A stretch of 26,729 bases of DNA from Acidaminococcaceae bacterium (GTDB taxonomy: Bacteria; Bacillota; Negativicutes; Acidaminococcales; Acidaminococcaceae). The DNA is taken from assembly GCA_028693975.1 (NCBI GenBank), contig JAQUUF010000002.1, forward strand, positions 1 through 26,729, written 5' to 3'. The notes beneath the pieces were generated by a model. That model was not told where the DNA came from, searched no databases, and was given only the letters and a program-made list of their open reading frames with translations. Made by a program: the position numbers and the translations under genes. Shown here one piece after another: positions 7,438 to 15,373 of this stretch (positions are counted from its first letter, which is position 1; each line of letters starts with the position of its first letter).

Positions 7438-7813
7438 TATTTTTTTTGTTTTTTCTCTCGGCGCGGGCACTCTTTTTGGCCTCGTGCTTCAAGGACTTAG
7501 CACTTGGTCTCTTCACTTGCAGCGGCTCCGGAGCTTCTTCACGGAAAGAACCACCTTTGATAAACTTAAAATACAACAACATAAAACCTATTAACAAAAT
7601 AGGTATAGCTCCTACCATATATTGATATTTAGCAGGAGAAATAATAGTCACGAAATCATAGCCAATGACAGCAACCGGCACCAAAATCATCTGTGCTATC
7701 TTAGACCCGGTACTGGAGTTCGTACCCCATAGCCAGACAATAGCCGCATAAGCGACAAACGCTACCGCAAATGTAACCAGCGTCATAAAAATTAAAAATA
7801 TAAGTAATTCCAT
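7418..7813 (-). CDS. Small membrane protein of unknown function with a basic tail
   Basis: 131 residues, not recognised. Three probable membrane helices (about 2-29, 40-58 and 66-83) are followed by a hydrophilic tail. Residues 99-127 of the tail are very rich in Lys and Arg and are probably cytoplasmic and able to touch nucleic acid or lipid head groups; that role is a guess. The ATG follows AGGTGAGG. It begins 8 nt after the stop of the gene encoding the DUF697-like protein and is the last gene of the comEC-holA transcription unit. A link to DNA uptake is possible from position only. Confidence 0.75.
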   Translation of the reverse strand: MELLIFLIFMTLVTFAVAFVAYAAIVWLWGTNSSTGSKIAQMILVPVAVIGYDFVTIISPAKYQYMVGAIPILLIGFMLLYFKFIKGGSFREEAPEPLQVKRPSAKSLKHEAKKSARAERKNKKNTAKEPH

Positions 7814-7821
7814 TTACAACC

Positions 7822-8310
7822 TCACCTATCAAATTTTTTACTCTCGTCGCCCAAAGGCTCATCCTTACGAGGGTCATTCTTGAAAATATTAATATTCTTC
7901 TTTACTTCTTTCACTGCATCATCATATACCGTCTTAAAAGCACTCAAATCTTTGGGCTTGCCACTCTTGAGCCATTCGGTAACCACCTTGCCCAAACCAT
8001 AAGTAGTACCCATGGCAATAGGCAGTTGCAAAGGCGCAAAGGGAATTAAGGTAGCCAATGTTTGCCCAGCGTACACTGCACCTAGTGAGCTTAAGAGACT
8101 AACTGCTGCCGTCTCAGTAATATGCTCCTCATAGACTTTACCTAGCTTCATAATCATATATACTTGATTAGCTACCAAAGTCAAAGTACCTACCAAAGGA
8201 GCAATTACAATAACACCGGCGCGAGCCGTGGCCCACTTACAAATAGCCTCTGCTTCCTCGTCCCTGCTCCTGTCGTCTATGACAGTGACTTTATCCTTTT
8301 GCTCTGTCAT
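7822..8310 (-). CDS. DUF697/YcjF-like membrane protein, function unknown
   Basis: 162 residues. A charged N-terminus (1-25) is followed by two or three hydrophobic segments (about 30-50, 68-90 and 92-110) and a charged C-terminus (115-162). The core VANQVYMIMKLGKVYEEHIT followed by a Gly/Ala-rich helix pair resembles the DUF697 fold found in YcjF-type proteins, often near GTPases. This is from memory of the family pattern and is moderate at best. A very good ribosome site AGGAGG stands 7 nt before ATG. It lies between a cysteine-rich redox-type protein and a small membrane protein, and the tight spacing (11 and 8 nt) suggests the three act or are expressed together. Confidence 0.7.
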   Translation of the reverse strand: MTEQKDKVTVIDDRSRDEEAEAICKWATARAGVIVIAPLVGTLTLVANQVYMIMKLGKVYEEHITETAAVSLLSSLGAVYAGQTLATLIPFAPLQLPIAMGTTYGLGKVVTEWLKSGKPKDLSAFKTVYDDAVKEVKKNINIFKNDPRKDEPLGDESKKFDR

Positions 8311-8321
8311 ATTATAGCCTC

Positions 8322-8759
8322 CTATTTTGCTTGGGGCAAACCTTCCCTAGCAACTATCTTATCAAGTATTTCTGCCGCTTTATAGATAATTTTATTGCAT
8401 TTATCTTGCTCATTTCTATACTTAGCTTTCAAATTATGGCAATCAGTGCAACCCATCTCTGCTTGGAAGGTGCTAATAAATTCTGTCTCCAAGGCTTTGA
8501 TGCGTCCACTCTCATGTCCATTGCGGTGCACATACAGATGACTTAGCACCATCACGCCACCACTCAAGGTACCACAGATAGCCTCCACGCCTAAGCCTCC
8601 GCCGAAGCCAGCAGCCAACTTCAAGGCTTGGGGAGTCAGCTTCAAGTCATAAGCCCAATTAGCGCCATAGAGAATCTTCTCTGCACAATTCAAATCCAAG
8701 TCATTGCCAAAACCTTTTTCCAAAAGTTCTTTTAACATAGTCCGTAACCCCCAGTTCAT
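8322..8759 (-). CDS. C_GCAxxG_C_C family putative redox protein
   Basis: 145 residues with the pattern of the C_GCAxxG_C_C family (putative redox-active or metal-binding): LNCAEKIL (Cys25), the glycine-rich GFGGGLGVEAICGTLSGG (Cys62), CTDC (Cys104, Cys107) and Cys121. No signal peptide is seen, so it is probably cytoplasmic; the substrate is unknown in the family. The first ATG overlaps the holA stop as ATGA. The second ATG (8736-8738, residue 8) has a better ribosome site (GGGGG 8-9 nt upstream) and may be the real start. The nearby comEC-holA genes suggest co-transcription but do not explain a redox role. Confidence 0.8.
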   Translation of the reverse strand: MNWGLRTMLKELLEKGFGNDLDLNCAEKILYGANWAYDLKLTPQALKLAAGFGGGLGVEAICGTLSGGVMVLSHLYVHRNGHESGRIKALETEFISTFQAEMGCTDCHNLKAKYRNEQDKCNKIIYKAAEILDKIVAREGLPQAK

Positions 8760-9802
8760 TTTGCATTTTGTTGTATCAGTTCTACTACTATTTCTTCCAA
8801 ACGCTCAAAAGTCCTGCCACCTAGCCGCATTTTTATATTCAGCTGAGTTAATTCTACCATAGCATGACGCAAAGACGCTAGTGTAAAACGTTGACTAGCC
8901 GCTACATTAAGCTTAACAACATAAGGGTGCATGTGTAGCTTAGCCGCCAAAGCATCTGGGCGCTCCCCCGCCTCTACTAGCTCTTTGAGCAGACACAAGC
9001 GCCTTAATGCCGTAGTCACTCCTCCCACCAGTGGTAAGATATTCGTGCCTTTTTTCTTCTCTAAGGCCACTAGCTCCAAGAATTGCACCAATCTGCCTTC
9101 TGTCACCGCATTGCCCACCGCAAAAGCCGATGCTGCCGGTAAATCAGCAAAGATATTCTCCACGTCTTCTTGTGTCCATTGCTTACGCTGCCCAGCATAA
9201 ATAGCCAATTTATCTATTTCCTGTTTGAGCAAACTCAGAGGTACCGTCACTGTTATAGACATATATTCACTGATAAGAGCTATAGCCTTATAATCAAAGC
9301 GCGCACCATAGGACGCAGCCTGCTCATCCAGCCAAGGCTTCAAAGAATAATACTTGATAGAATCACAAGTCACCACTGCAGCACTTTTGCTCAAAGCCGA
9401 GTAGAGCTTAGTTCTCTTATCCAGCTTATTGCAAAGCACCAATACATAAGCATAGGGTGGAATATCCTGCAATAGTTGCAATAATTGCTCCCTGTCTTTG
9501 GCCGTTTTAGCACTGGCCGCCTTGGCCTCCCCTTCCAAAAGCTGCAGATTACGCAACACCACCAAGTTTTGCCCTGCAAAAAAAGGATAAGTATTAATCG
9601 CTTCCTGCACCTCAGGTAAAGATGCTTTGCCGTCAAAAATCGCCGCCGAACGCTCCTCCTCGGGTAAATCACCAAAAAGCACTGCTGTCAGCTTGTGGGC
9701 CAGCTCTTCTTTATAGTAATCTTCTTCCCCCAGCCCTAAGACCAAATGGAGCAGATTATCTTTATTAACCGTTTTCAAAAATTTTGCCGCTGTTATATTC
9801 AT
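8756..9802 (-). CDS. holA: DNA polymerase III delta subunit (clamp-loader)
   Basis: About 348 residues from the chosen start. HolA opens the sliding clamp and, with delta-prime and tau/gamma, loads it on primed DNA. The sequence shows the family layout: NLLHLVLGLGEEDYYKEEL near the N-terminus, PFFAGQNLVVLRN, YVLVLCNKLDKRTKLYSAL, the middle helical region, and a C-terminal helical domain ending RTFERLEEIVVELI. An upstream ATG (9829) extends the frame by nine codons into comEC. The ATG at 9800-9802 is preferred because AAGGAA lies 6-7 nt before it and it follows the comEC stop by 13 nt. The comEA-comEC-holA order is common in Bacillota. Confidence 0.93.
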   Translation of the reverse strand: MNITAAKFLKTVNKDNLLHLVLGLGEEDYYKEELAHKLTAVLFGDLPEEERSAAIFDGKASLPEVQEAINTYPFFAGQNLVVLRNLQLLEGEAKAASAKTAKDREQLLQLLQDIPPYAYVLVLCNKLDKRTKLYSALSKSAAVVTCDSIKYYSLKPWLDEQAASYGARFDYKAIALISEYMSITVTVPLSLLKQEIDKLAIYAGQRKQWTQEDVENIFADLPAASAFAVGNAVTEGRLVQFLELVALEKKKGTNILPLVGGVTTALRRLCLLKELVEAGERPDALAAKLHMHPYVVKLNVAASQRFTLASLRHAMVELTQLNIKMRLGGRTFERLEEIVVELIQQNAK

Positions 9803-9815
9803 ATCGGTTCCTTCA

Positions 9816-11999
9816 TTAGAAATTATCACTCTCTTGTCGATAACTATACACTAAATGTCCCGCGTCTGTAAAGGTCACCTTCAAAGCACCCATAGTATCG
9901 GTACGATAAATAGCGGCTCCTTCCTGCGCCAAAGTCTCTAGTGTACTGCTCCCGGGATGACCAAATCTATTGTCTGCCCCCACGGAAATAATCGCCGTCT
10001 GCGGCTGCACGGCTCGGACAAACTCCCGCACAGTGGAGTGCTTAGAACCATGATGCGATACTTTGAGCACCGCACTGCCAATATCTTGCCCGGCTACAGC
10101 TAACTCAGCATCTGCCGTGGCATCACCGGTAAAGAAAACTTGCGCAGCACCGTAGGTCAGTTGCACCAGAGCGGAGCGCTCGTTACTATCGTCACCAACT
10201 ATTTCCTTAGGACAGCTAACCACATTTATTATACATTTTCCCACCGAAAATTGCTCGCCTGTTTCCAAGTATTCCACTTGGCTCTTTCCTTGGACTATAT
10301 GCAGTAATTGCTCCACATCTTCGCCCGTTTCACCATAAGGCAACATAACTGTAGTGATAGGCATCATAGTCGCAAGGCGCGCTGCTCCACCGGCGTGGTC
10401 ATGATGACCATGACTTAAGAGCAAAACATCCACTTGCTTAGCGCCCAAATAACGTAAAAACGGCACGATAATACGCTCTCCTGTATTGAAATTACCACGC
10501 AAGCCTCCCGTATCAATCACGATTATTTCATCTTCAGGTGTTTGTACCACAGCACAATCTCCCTGACCCACGTCTAGAAAATAAACCGTAAAAGGCCGCG
10601 GCAGCAGACCTACCAGCGCATAATAAAGGGCGAAGCCACCACAACAGCATAATACCCCTAGTCGACGCAGGTTTTTAGACAAGTCCTCCATTGGTGGCAA
10701 ACCCAAAGCTAACCAGAGACCTAAATAATAAATAAGTGCTGTTGCCGCAGGCAAAGCTCCAACAGTTACTACCGCCCAGGGAATAGCAGCCAAATAATCA
10801 GTCAGGCGCAAGCTAATACCCAAGATGCTGGCAGCTAGGACTAAACAAAACGAGCCTAACACCGAGCACAAAATACTGAGCACCAAACCCACCAAGGCCA
10901 CAACTAACACAAATTCTACAAGGGGCACCACTATAAGATTGGCGGCCAAAGAGCTCAGCGATATTTGATGAAAATAATGCACCAACAAAGGTAGTGCTGC
11001 TGCTTGAGCAGCTACAGCCACTGCTAGAGTATCGGCCAGAAGTTCTGGCAGATACCGCTTAAGATAATCCCTGCAGGGCGGCAAGAGGTAGATTAACCCC
11101 GCTGTAGACAAAAAAGATAATTGAAAGCCCACATCCCACAGCCATAAGGGTCGATAACACAACATGGCAAAAGCAGTAGCTCCCAAGATAGTACCGCGCT
11201 GTGAACTACGCCCCAGACTAAGACCCACCAACATGGCTAACCCCATCAGCAAAGAGCGCAACACCGGAGGCGAAAAGCCACACAAAAGCGTATAAAAAAT
11301 AATAATCACAGCCGCCAACACTACAGTGAGTTGCCGCGGCAGCTTAAGCATATGGCACAAGCTCAGTACAAACCCGACCAGCAAAGCAATGTGACTGCCC
11401 GATACTGATAGGATATGCACCAGTCCTGTCGTCGAAAAATTCCGTACCGTAGTGCTATCAATGCCTTCGTAGCCGCCAAGCACCATCCCAATTAAGATAG
11501 CCGCATCCTGCGGTGCCATAACAGCATAAACTTTATCTTTCGCTGTTTGATTAATGGTACTTAGTTTATCAGTCCAAGTCGGCTCGCTTGCACTATAGGT
11601 TAGCTGTGATACCTCCACGCTCATGCGGCCACCTATATCTTGAATACGTGCCGCCAGCTCAGTATCGAAACTCCCTGGGTTGGCCAGCCCACGGATAGCT
11701 TTGAGCTCCCCTCGCACTGCCAGCTGTCCATATGTAGGGAACTTAGCCGTAGCAGCTTGTGTCACGCCTAACCTTATTTTACCTACGCAAGGAGTATCAT
11801 CCACTCGTTCTACTTCTATCTGCAAGCTAACATAGCCCTCTCGCATGCACACACTGCCTGAGTCTATCCGTCCTTCTAGCTGCACACTCTGCCCTACATA
11901 ATGGCTTACATGATTGTCCGGTGTCACATACTCCGTCCAGCCCAAGCAACCACCCAAAATGCCCCAGATAAAAATACAGCCATAAAAAATAAAGGCCAC
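9816..11999 (-). CDS. comEC: ComEC, membrane channel for DNA uptake
   Basis: 727 residues, the usual size for the full-length family. An N-terminal membrane segment and an external OB-like domain (about 40-150) are followed by the multi-helix competence domain with VHILSVSGSHIALL (about 190-205). The C-terminal metallo-beta-lactamase-like domain begins YFLDVGQGDCAVVQ and holds LLLSHGHHDHAGG (around residue 528), the metal-ligand motif associated with strand degradation. ComEC carries one DNA strand across the cytoplasmic membrane during transformation. GTG is the start, 5 nt after GGAGGT and 1 nt after the comEA stop. Confidence 0.96.
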   Translation of the reverse strand: MAFIFYGCIFIWGILGGCLGWTEYVTPDNHVSHYVGQSVQLEGRIDSGSVCMREGYVSLQIEVERVDDTPCVGKIRLGVTQAATAKFPTYGQLAVRGELKAIRGLANPGSFDTELAARIQDIGGRMSVEVSQLTYSASEPTWTDKLSTINQTAKDKVYAVMAPQDAAILIGMVLGGYEGIDSTTVRNFSTTGLVHILSVSGSHIALLVGFVLSLCHMLKLPRQLTVVLAAVIIIFYTLLCGFSPPVLRSLLMGLAMLVGLSLGRSSQRGTILGATAFAMLCYRPLWLWDVGFQLSFLSTAGLIYLLPPCRDYLKRYLPELLADTLAVAVAAQAAALPLLVHYFHQISLSSLAANLIVVPLVEFVLVVALVGLVLSILCSVLGSFCLVLAASILGISLRLTDYLAAIPWAVVTVGALPAATALIYYLGLWLALGLPPMEDLSKNLRRLGVLCCCGGFALYYALVGLLPRPFTVYFLDVGQGDCAVVQTPEDEIIVIDTGGLRGNFNTGERIIVPFLRYLGAKQVDVLLLSHGHHDHAGGAARLATMMPITTVMLPYGETGEDVEQLLHIVQGKSQVEYLETGEQFSVGKCIINVVSCPKEIVGDDSNERSALVQLTYGAAQVFFTGDATADAELAVAGQDIGSAVLKVSHHGSKHSTVREFVRAVQPQTAIISVGADNRFGHPGSSTLETLAQEGAAIYRTDTMGALKVTFTDAGHLVYSYRQESDNF

Positions 12000-12000
12000 A

Positions 12001-12669
12001 TCACACCTCCAACTGGGCGGACATAGCCTTGAATTTTTTGCTGCCTACTCCAGGTACTTGCATAATATCCTCAATAGAACCAAAACTATGCCTAGAGCGA
12101 TACTCTATAATTTTGCGCGCTAGAGAAGGACCTATACCAGGCAACGCCTCTAGTTCTGCTTGGCTGGCAGTATTAATATTCACCCGTGTACTATTAGCTG
12201 ATACGCTCTGAGGCATCTTTGCTGTCTTGGCAGCAGCTGCGTTCTCTCCTTGTACCTGTCTCGCTTGAGCGATACCATCGTCTTGCTGTCCTTTAGTGAT
12301 GTTACTACTTCTCTTAGTTCGTCGCTGAGACGCCTTCTTCAGGTACGGCACGTTAATTTGCATTCCTTCCTTACATTTACGCACCAGATTAACCTTGTCC
12401 AGATTAGCTTCCTCACGACAGCCTCCTGCCAGTGCCAGAGCATCCTTCACCCTAGAACCTACCTCCACCTCATAGATACCGGGACTATAGACAGCGCCGC
12501 TAACATAGATTAAGAGATTATTCCGGCGTCCTTGGTCTGCGGCAGCAAGCTGCACCGGTCTAGTTGCTTGCACTACCTTGCTGGGCCTGCTCTGCCACAA
12601 GCTCAAGCTCACACCCACTAGAACTATAGCTATGATGAGCACCAGTTTCTTCTTATCCAGTTGGTCCAT
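12001..12669 (-). CDS. comEA: ComEA, membrane-anchored DNA receptor
   Basis: 222 residues: one N-terminal membrane anchor (about 7-27), an SLBB-type domain (about 52-110, LLIYVSGAVYSPGIYEV to INVPYL), a flexible Gln/Ala/Lys-rich linker (112-158), and paired helix-hairpin-helix motifs at the C-terminus (RVNINTASQAELEALPGIG, VPGVGSKKFKAM). In transformation the external HhH domain binds double-stranded DNA and hands it to ComEC. The gene ends 1 nt before comEC and starts 41 nt after the last pseudopilin-like gene, so pilus, receptor and channel appear to share one transcript. Confidence 0.96.
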   Translation of the reverse strand: MDQLDKKKLVLIIAIVLVGVSLSLWQSRPSKVVQATRPVQLAAADQGRRNNLLIYVSGAVYSPGIYEVEVGSRVKDALALAGGCREEANLDKVNLVRKCKEGMQINVPYLKKASQRRTKRSSNITKGQQDDGIAQARQVQGENAAAAKTAKMPQSVSANSTRVNINTASQAELEALPGIGPSLARKIIEYRSRHSFGSIEDIMQVPGVGSKKFKAMSAQLEV

Positions 12670-12710
12670 TATCTCTCCACTCCTTCAGCGGTAGTACGAG
12701 CGAGCTCTAA

Positions 12711-13619
12711 TTATTTTCTCGCAAGATTGGTGACGAAGGCTTGAGTCACAGCAGGGGCAGACTCGAACCGAAACCCTCTGCCAATAGTAACCGTCCTGCC
12801 TACTATCGCGCCCCGCAGCCTTACATTAGCACCCAACTTAATGTTACCACGGGCAAAAAGCAGTACATTAGCCAGCTGCACACCATCTTCAACAGTAATA
12901 TCTTCCAAAGTTATGAGCCAGAGCTTCCCCGTTGCTCTGCTCCTGCGCCCGACAATAATACTTTTATCATTATACAAAATACCATTACCATCAATACGAG
13001 CATTGGCACTAATTTTATAAACACTCCTAGTAGTCATAGTGGCATAGAGTTGTTCTTGCAAACCATAGTCGTGCAAATCCTTCATACTCGGCAAAAATGC
13101 CCTTTTATACATACTATAACCAGTGCTATCCACGGCGGGTAATGACTTGCCACCAGTACTAATCTCCACTTGCGCCGTCGCACTGCTCCCACCGTGCGAC
13201 GCAAAAATTCCTGTTTGGTAGATGCTATGGGATGCTCCCCCGGGTGGCTCCACTACTAATTTTTGTAATCGCCAGTCCAGTTCCTCACCCTGCACCTGAA
13301 TCTCCAAGGACTTAAGTGGCACCGTCGGACGCAAGGTTATATTAAGTAGCGGCTGCACAGGTACTTGCCCTGGTTGCAATATAACTTCCGGCAATGTCCA
13401 CTTAGTACTCACCGTAGGCCATGGTCTTTGCTCTACCACAGCGGCGAGACTCTGACCGAGACATTCTATCTGCTGCTGTCGTATGATTTGCTGCTGCATC
13501 TGCAAGGTTTGCCCTACAGCATAAAACGCCAAATGAGACAGAGCTGCTACCACCAGCAACGTAACTACAAAACCTAGCAAGACAATCCCCGCTGATTTGC
13601 TTCTAGTAAACATAACCAT
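12711..13619 (-). CDS. Pseudopilin-like protein with a beta-helix-like (polymer-forming type) C-terminus
   Basis: 302 residues. A short basic leader ends in a Gly (residue 11) before a hydrophobic helix (IVLLGFVVTLLVVAALSHLAF), as in type IV pilin-like proteins. The place after a GspJ-like gene suggests the GspK-like position, but the usual Glu at +5 is absent. The last third (about 200-290) has short repeated beta-strand units, for example ITVEDGVQLANVLLFARGNI and KLGANVRLRGAIVGRTVTIG. This resembles right-handed beta-helix or bactofilin-like folds. It could be a tip or adhesive subunit; that is inference. It overlaps the upstream gene by 17 nt. Confidence 0.7.
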   Translation of the reverse strand: MVMFTRSKSAGIVLLGFVVTLLVVAALSHLAFYAVGQTLQMQQQIIRQQQIECLGQSLAAVVEQRPWPTVSTKWTLPEVILQPGQVPVQPLLNITLRPTVPLKSLEIQVQGEELDWRLQKLVVEPPGGASHSIYQTGIFASHGGSSATAQVEISTGGKSLPAVDSTGYSMYKRAFLPSMKDLHDYGLQEQLYATMTTRSVYKISANARIDGNGILYNDKSIIVGRRSRATGKLWLITLEDITVEDGVQLANVLLFARGNIKLGANVRLRGAIVGRTVTIGRGFRFESAPAVTQAFVTNLARK

Positions 13620-14118
13620 TGCCTAATTCCACTATCTCTCTAAACTCCCTCTCTCTTGTGCCCGGCAAAGCTCGCAGTACAATTGCCAGTTCTACTGTAG
13701 TGGCATTAAGCAGTTTGATATTCCACTTACAGACATCCACCGTAATAGGACACAGAGGATTAATTCCTTCTTGCTTGCCTTTGACTTGTCTGCTTTGATA
13801 GAGACCATAGAGACCCGGACTATTCGGTACCTCATTACGATAGTAACGCACAGTTCTCCGCTGTCCCCACTTGTCTGCTTTGAGGATGCTCCCAAATTTA
13901 CCCGGCACTACCGTAACTTTTTGACTATCGTATTGTATTGCAGAAGCTATATTAGCCATAATCACCCGTTTGACTCGATAAAGCTCCACATCTTCTTTAA
14001 CTCTGTTTAAATTCATAAGCATGCCGGTAATATTATCGTAGAACCCCGTCAGCACCAAACACACTATAACCATGACTACGCTTACTTCCATAAGTATGAA
14101 GCCTTGACTCTTATTCAT
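13603..14118 (-). CDS. Minor pseudopilin, GspJ-like
   Basis: 171 residues. MNKSQG|FILMEVSVVMVIVCLVLTG is a class III-type prepilin signal: a short leader, cleavage after Gly6, Glu at +5 and a hydrophobic helix. The rest is a soluble domain with a Cys pair (LCPITVDVCKW). The class matches minor pseudopilins of type II secretion or competence systems. The GspJ-like label rests on size and gene order, not on a clear family motif. It overlaps both neighbours by 8 and 17 nt. Confidence 0.75.
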   Translation of the reverse strand: MNKSQGFILMEVSVVMVIVCLVLTGFYDNITGMLMNLNRVKEDVELYRVKRVIMANIASAIQYDSQKVTVVPGKFGSILKADKWGQRRTVRYYRNEVPNSPGLYGLYQSRQVKGKQEGINPLCPITVDVCKWNIKLLNATTVELAIVLRALPGTREREFREIVELGNGYVY

Positions 14119-14431
14119 AACGCACCAAATTAACCACTACCTTACCTTCTGAGGCCGACATAATACTTATTTCCTTTTGTCTAATGCCCCACTGCAGTTC
14201 TTGCGTCTTGATCTGCGTCTTATAGCTAGGATGCTGTTTATTCGCGTCCTCCGCCACCTCGGGCTGTGCCAAGAACAACCTGCCCCAGGTCAGAGCCTGC
14301 TCACGTTGATTATGTCTGTGCATAGCTCCGATAGTCATATTAAGACAAGCGCTGAGTGCTACTAAGGCCGCCAATAGCAGAAATAAACAAGCTAATGTAT
14401 CTATAATTAAGAAACCATTCTTACGTCCCAT
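14111..14431 (-). CDS. Minor pseudopilin, GspI-like
   Basis: 106 residues. MGRKNG|FLIIDTLACLFLLLAALVAL has a prepilin-type leader with Gly6 before Phe. Residue +5 is Asp where pilins normally have Glu. A short soluble domain follows (45-106). The length is close to GspI-type minor pseudopilins. It overlaps the GspH-like gene by 11 nt and the GspJ-like gene by 8 nt, which suggests translational coupling. Confidence 0.7.
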   Translation of the reverse strand: MGRKNGFLIIDTLACLFLLLAALVALSACLNMTIGAMHRHNQREQALTWGRLFLAQPEVAEDANKQHPSYKTQIKTQELQWGIRQKEISIMSASEGKVVVNLVRYE

Positions 14432-14897
14432 CTTGAATAATCACCCTGCCTGTAACCGGTTGAATACAGATATACTTCTGCAGTGAGGCATCTTCCCGAT
14501 GTACCACCCTAATCGTACTCGTGGCCGCAGGAGCGCCACCCGGCAAAAATTTGATAGCCCGAGCACTGGCATATAAGCCATATTGCTCTAATCCCAGCTT
14601 ACCCAGAGCTACCTGTTTAATTATTTTGTCACCACAAATCAAATGGTAACCAGTGCCTTGCTGCCACAAATCCATACGCGGTATTTGCCGCGCCCTAGTC
14701 TGGCAATAGGCCTGTACTTGCATAGCGGTCAAATCCATTACTACAATATTACAGAGTGCACTAAGCTGCTGCCGTCTCACTCTCAGCTGCTCGCCACCTG
14801 CTGCTGTCGCCCAGCTACTCACCAATAACCCTAAAATTATTACGGCCGCCACCACTTCTACCAGGGTGAACCCGCGCTGATATTTTATCTGTTGCAT
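14421..14897 (-). CDS. Minor pseudopilin, GspH/ComGD-like
   Basis: 158 residues. MQQIKYQRG|FTLVEVVAAVIILGLLVSS is a classical prepilin signal with cleavage after Gly9 and Glu at +5. The C-terminal part (FLPGGAPAATSTIRV, then CIQPVTGRVIIQDG) fits the beta-rich end of GspH-like pseudopilins. It would be cut by a prepilin peptidase that is not encoded in the window. It starts 69 nt after the major pseudopilin gene, a gap that contains a hairpin. Confidence 0.8.
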   Translation of the reverse strand: MQQIKYQRGFTLVEVVAAVIILGLLVSSWATAAGGEQLRVRRQQLSALCNIVVMDLTAMQVQAYCQTRARQIPRMDLWQQGTGYHLICGDKIIKQVALGKLGLEQYGLYASARAIKFLPGGAPAATSTIRVVHREDASLQKYICIQPVTGRVIIQDGT

Positions 14898-14932
14898 AAT
14901 TTTATCCTAACTATGATAGAGTATTGCTTGTG

Positions 14933-14957
14933 CGCCGCTTAAATAGATTAAGTGGCG
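14933..14957 (-). other. Intercistronic hairpin after the major pseudopilin gene
   Basis: Arms CGCCGCTTAA (14933-14942) and TTAAGTGGCG (14948-14957) flank a 5-nt loop. On the minus strand 9 of 10 pairs form. There is no T run, so it is probably not a full terminator. It may protect the upstream mRNA or reduce read-through, giving more major than minor subunit. Confidence 0.55.
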
Positions 14958-14966
14958 GAATTAATT

Positions 14967-15353
14967 TTAACTCGCGTCCGGTGCCTTTCGTCCTCCATCT
15001 GTACTCAAAGTATAGTCTTTACTATCTTTAGCAGTTGCAATACCAGTATCGGCTTTATAGTCCATTTTAGAAATATCAACATTATTACTAATGTATTTTT
15101 CCTTCTTGAGTACATCTAGGCTAGCTGGATACCCACCACCATTATCCAGTTGATAGATTTTAATTGCTCCCCCAACAGCAGCTAAATCTGTCTTTAAGGT
15201 GGTATCTTTGGACCTGTCCATAGCTTCATTGACAGACGGTATAAAAGAAATAGCCAAGACAGCGATAATGGCCATGACTGCCATCACCTCGACTAGAGTA
15301 AAACCTCTTCTCTGCTTTGCTCGTGCCACCCACAATTTATATCTTTTTAACAT
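14967..15353 (-). CDS. gspG: Major pseudopilin, GspG/ComGC-like
   Basis: 128 residues from ATG. RRG|FTLVEVMAVMAIIAVLAISFIPSV is a textbook prepilin signal (cleavage after Gly17, Glu at +5). Then come the alpha-spine and the DLAAVGGAIKIYQLDNGGGYP region typical of GspG-type major pseudopilins; the last 40 residues are short and polar. It would form the shaft of the pseudopilus that pulls DNA through the envelope. The frame can be extended upstream to TTG (15363-15365), but GAGGAG then directly touches the start. The ATG has a 12-nt gap. It lies 20 nt after gspF. Confidence 0.88.
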   Translation of the reverse strand: MLKRYKLWVARAKQRRGFTLVEVMAVMAIIAVLAISFIPSVNEAMDRSKDTTLKTDLAAVGGAIKIYQLDNGGGYPASLDVLKKEKYISNNVDISKMDYKADTGIATAKDSKDYTLSTDGGRKAPDAS

Positions 15354-15373
15354 TTCGCTCAACAACTCCTCAT

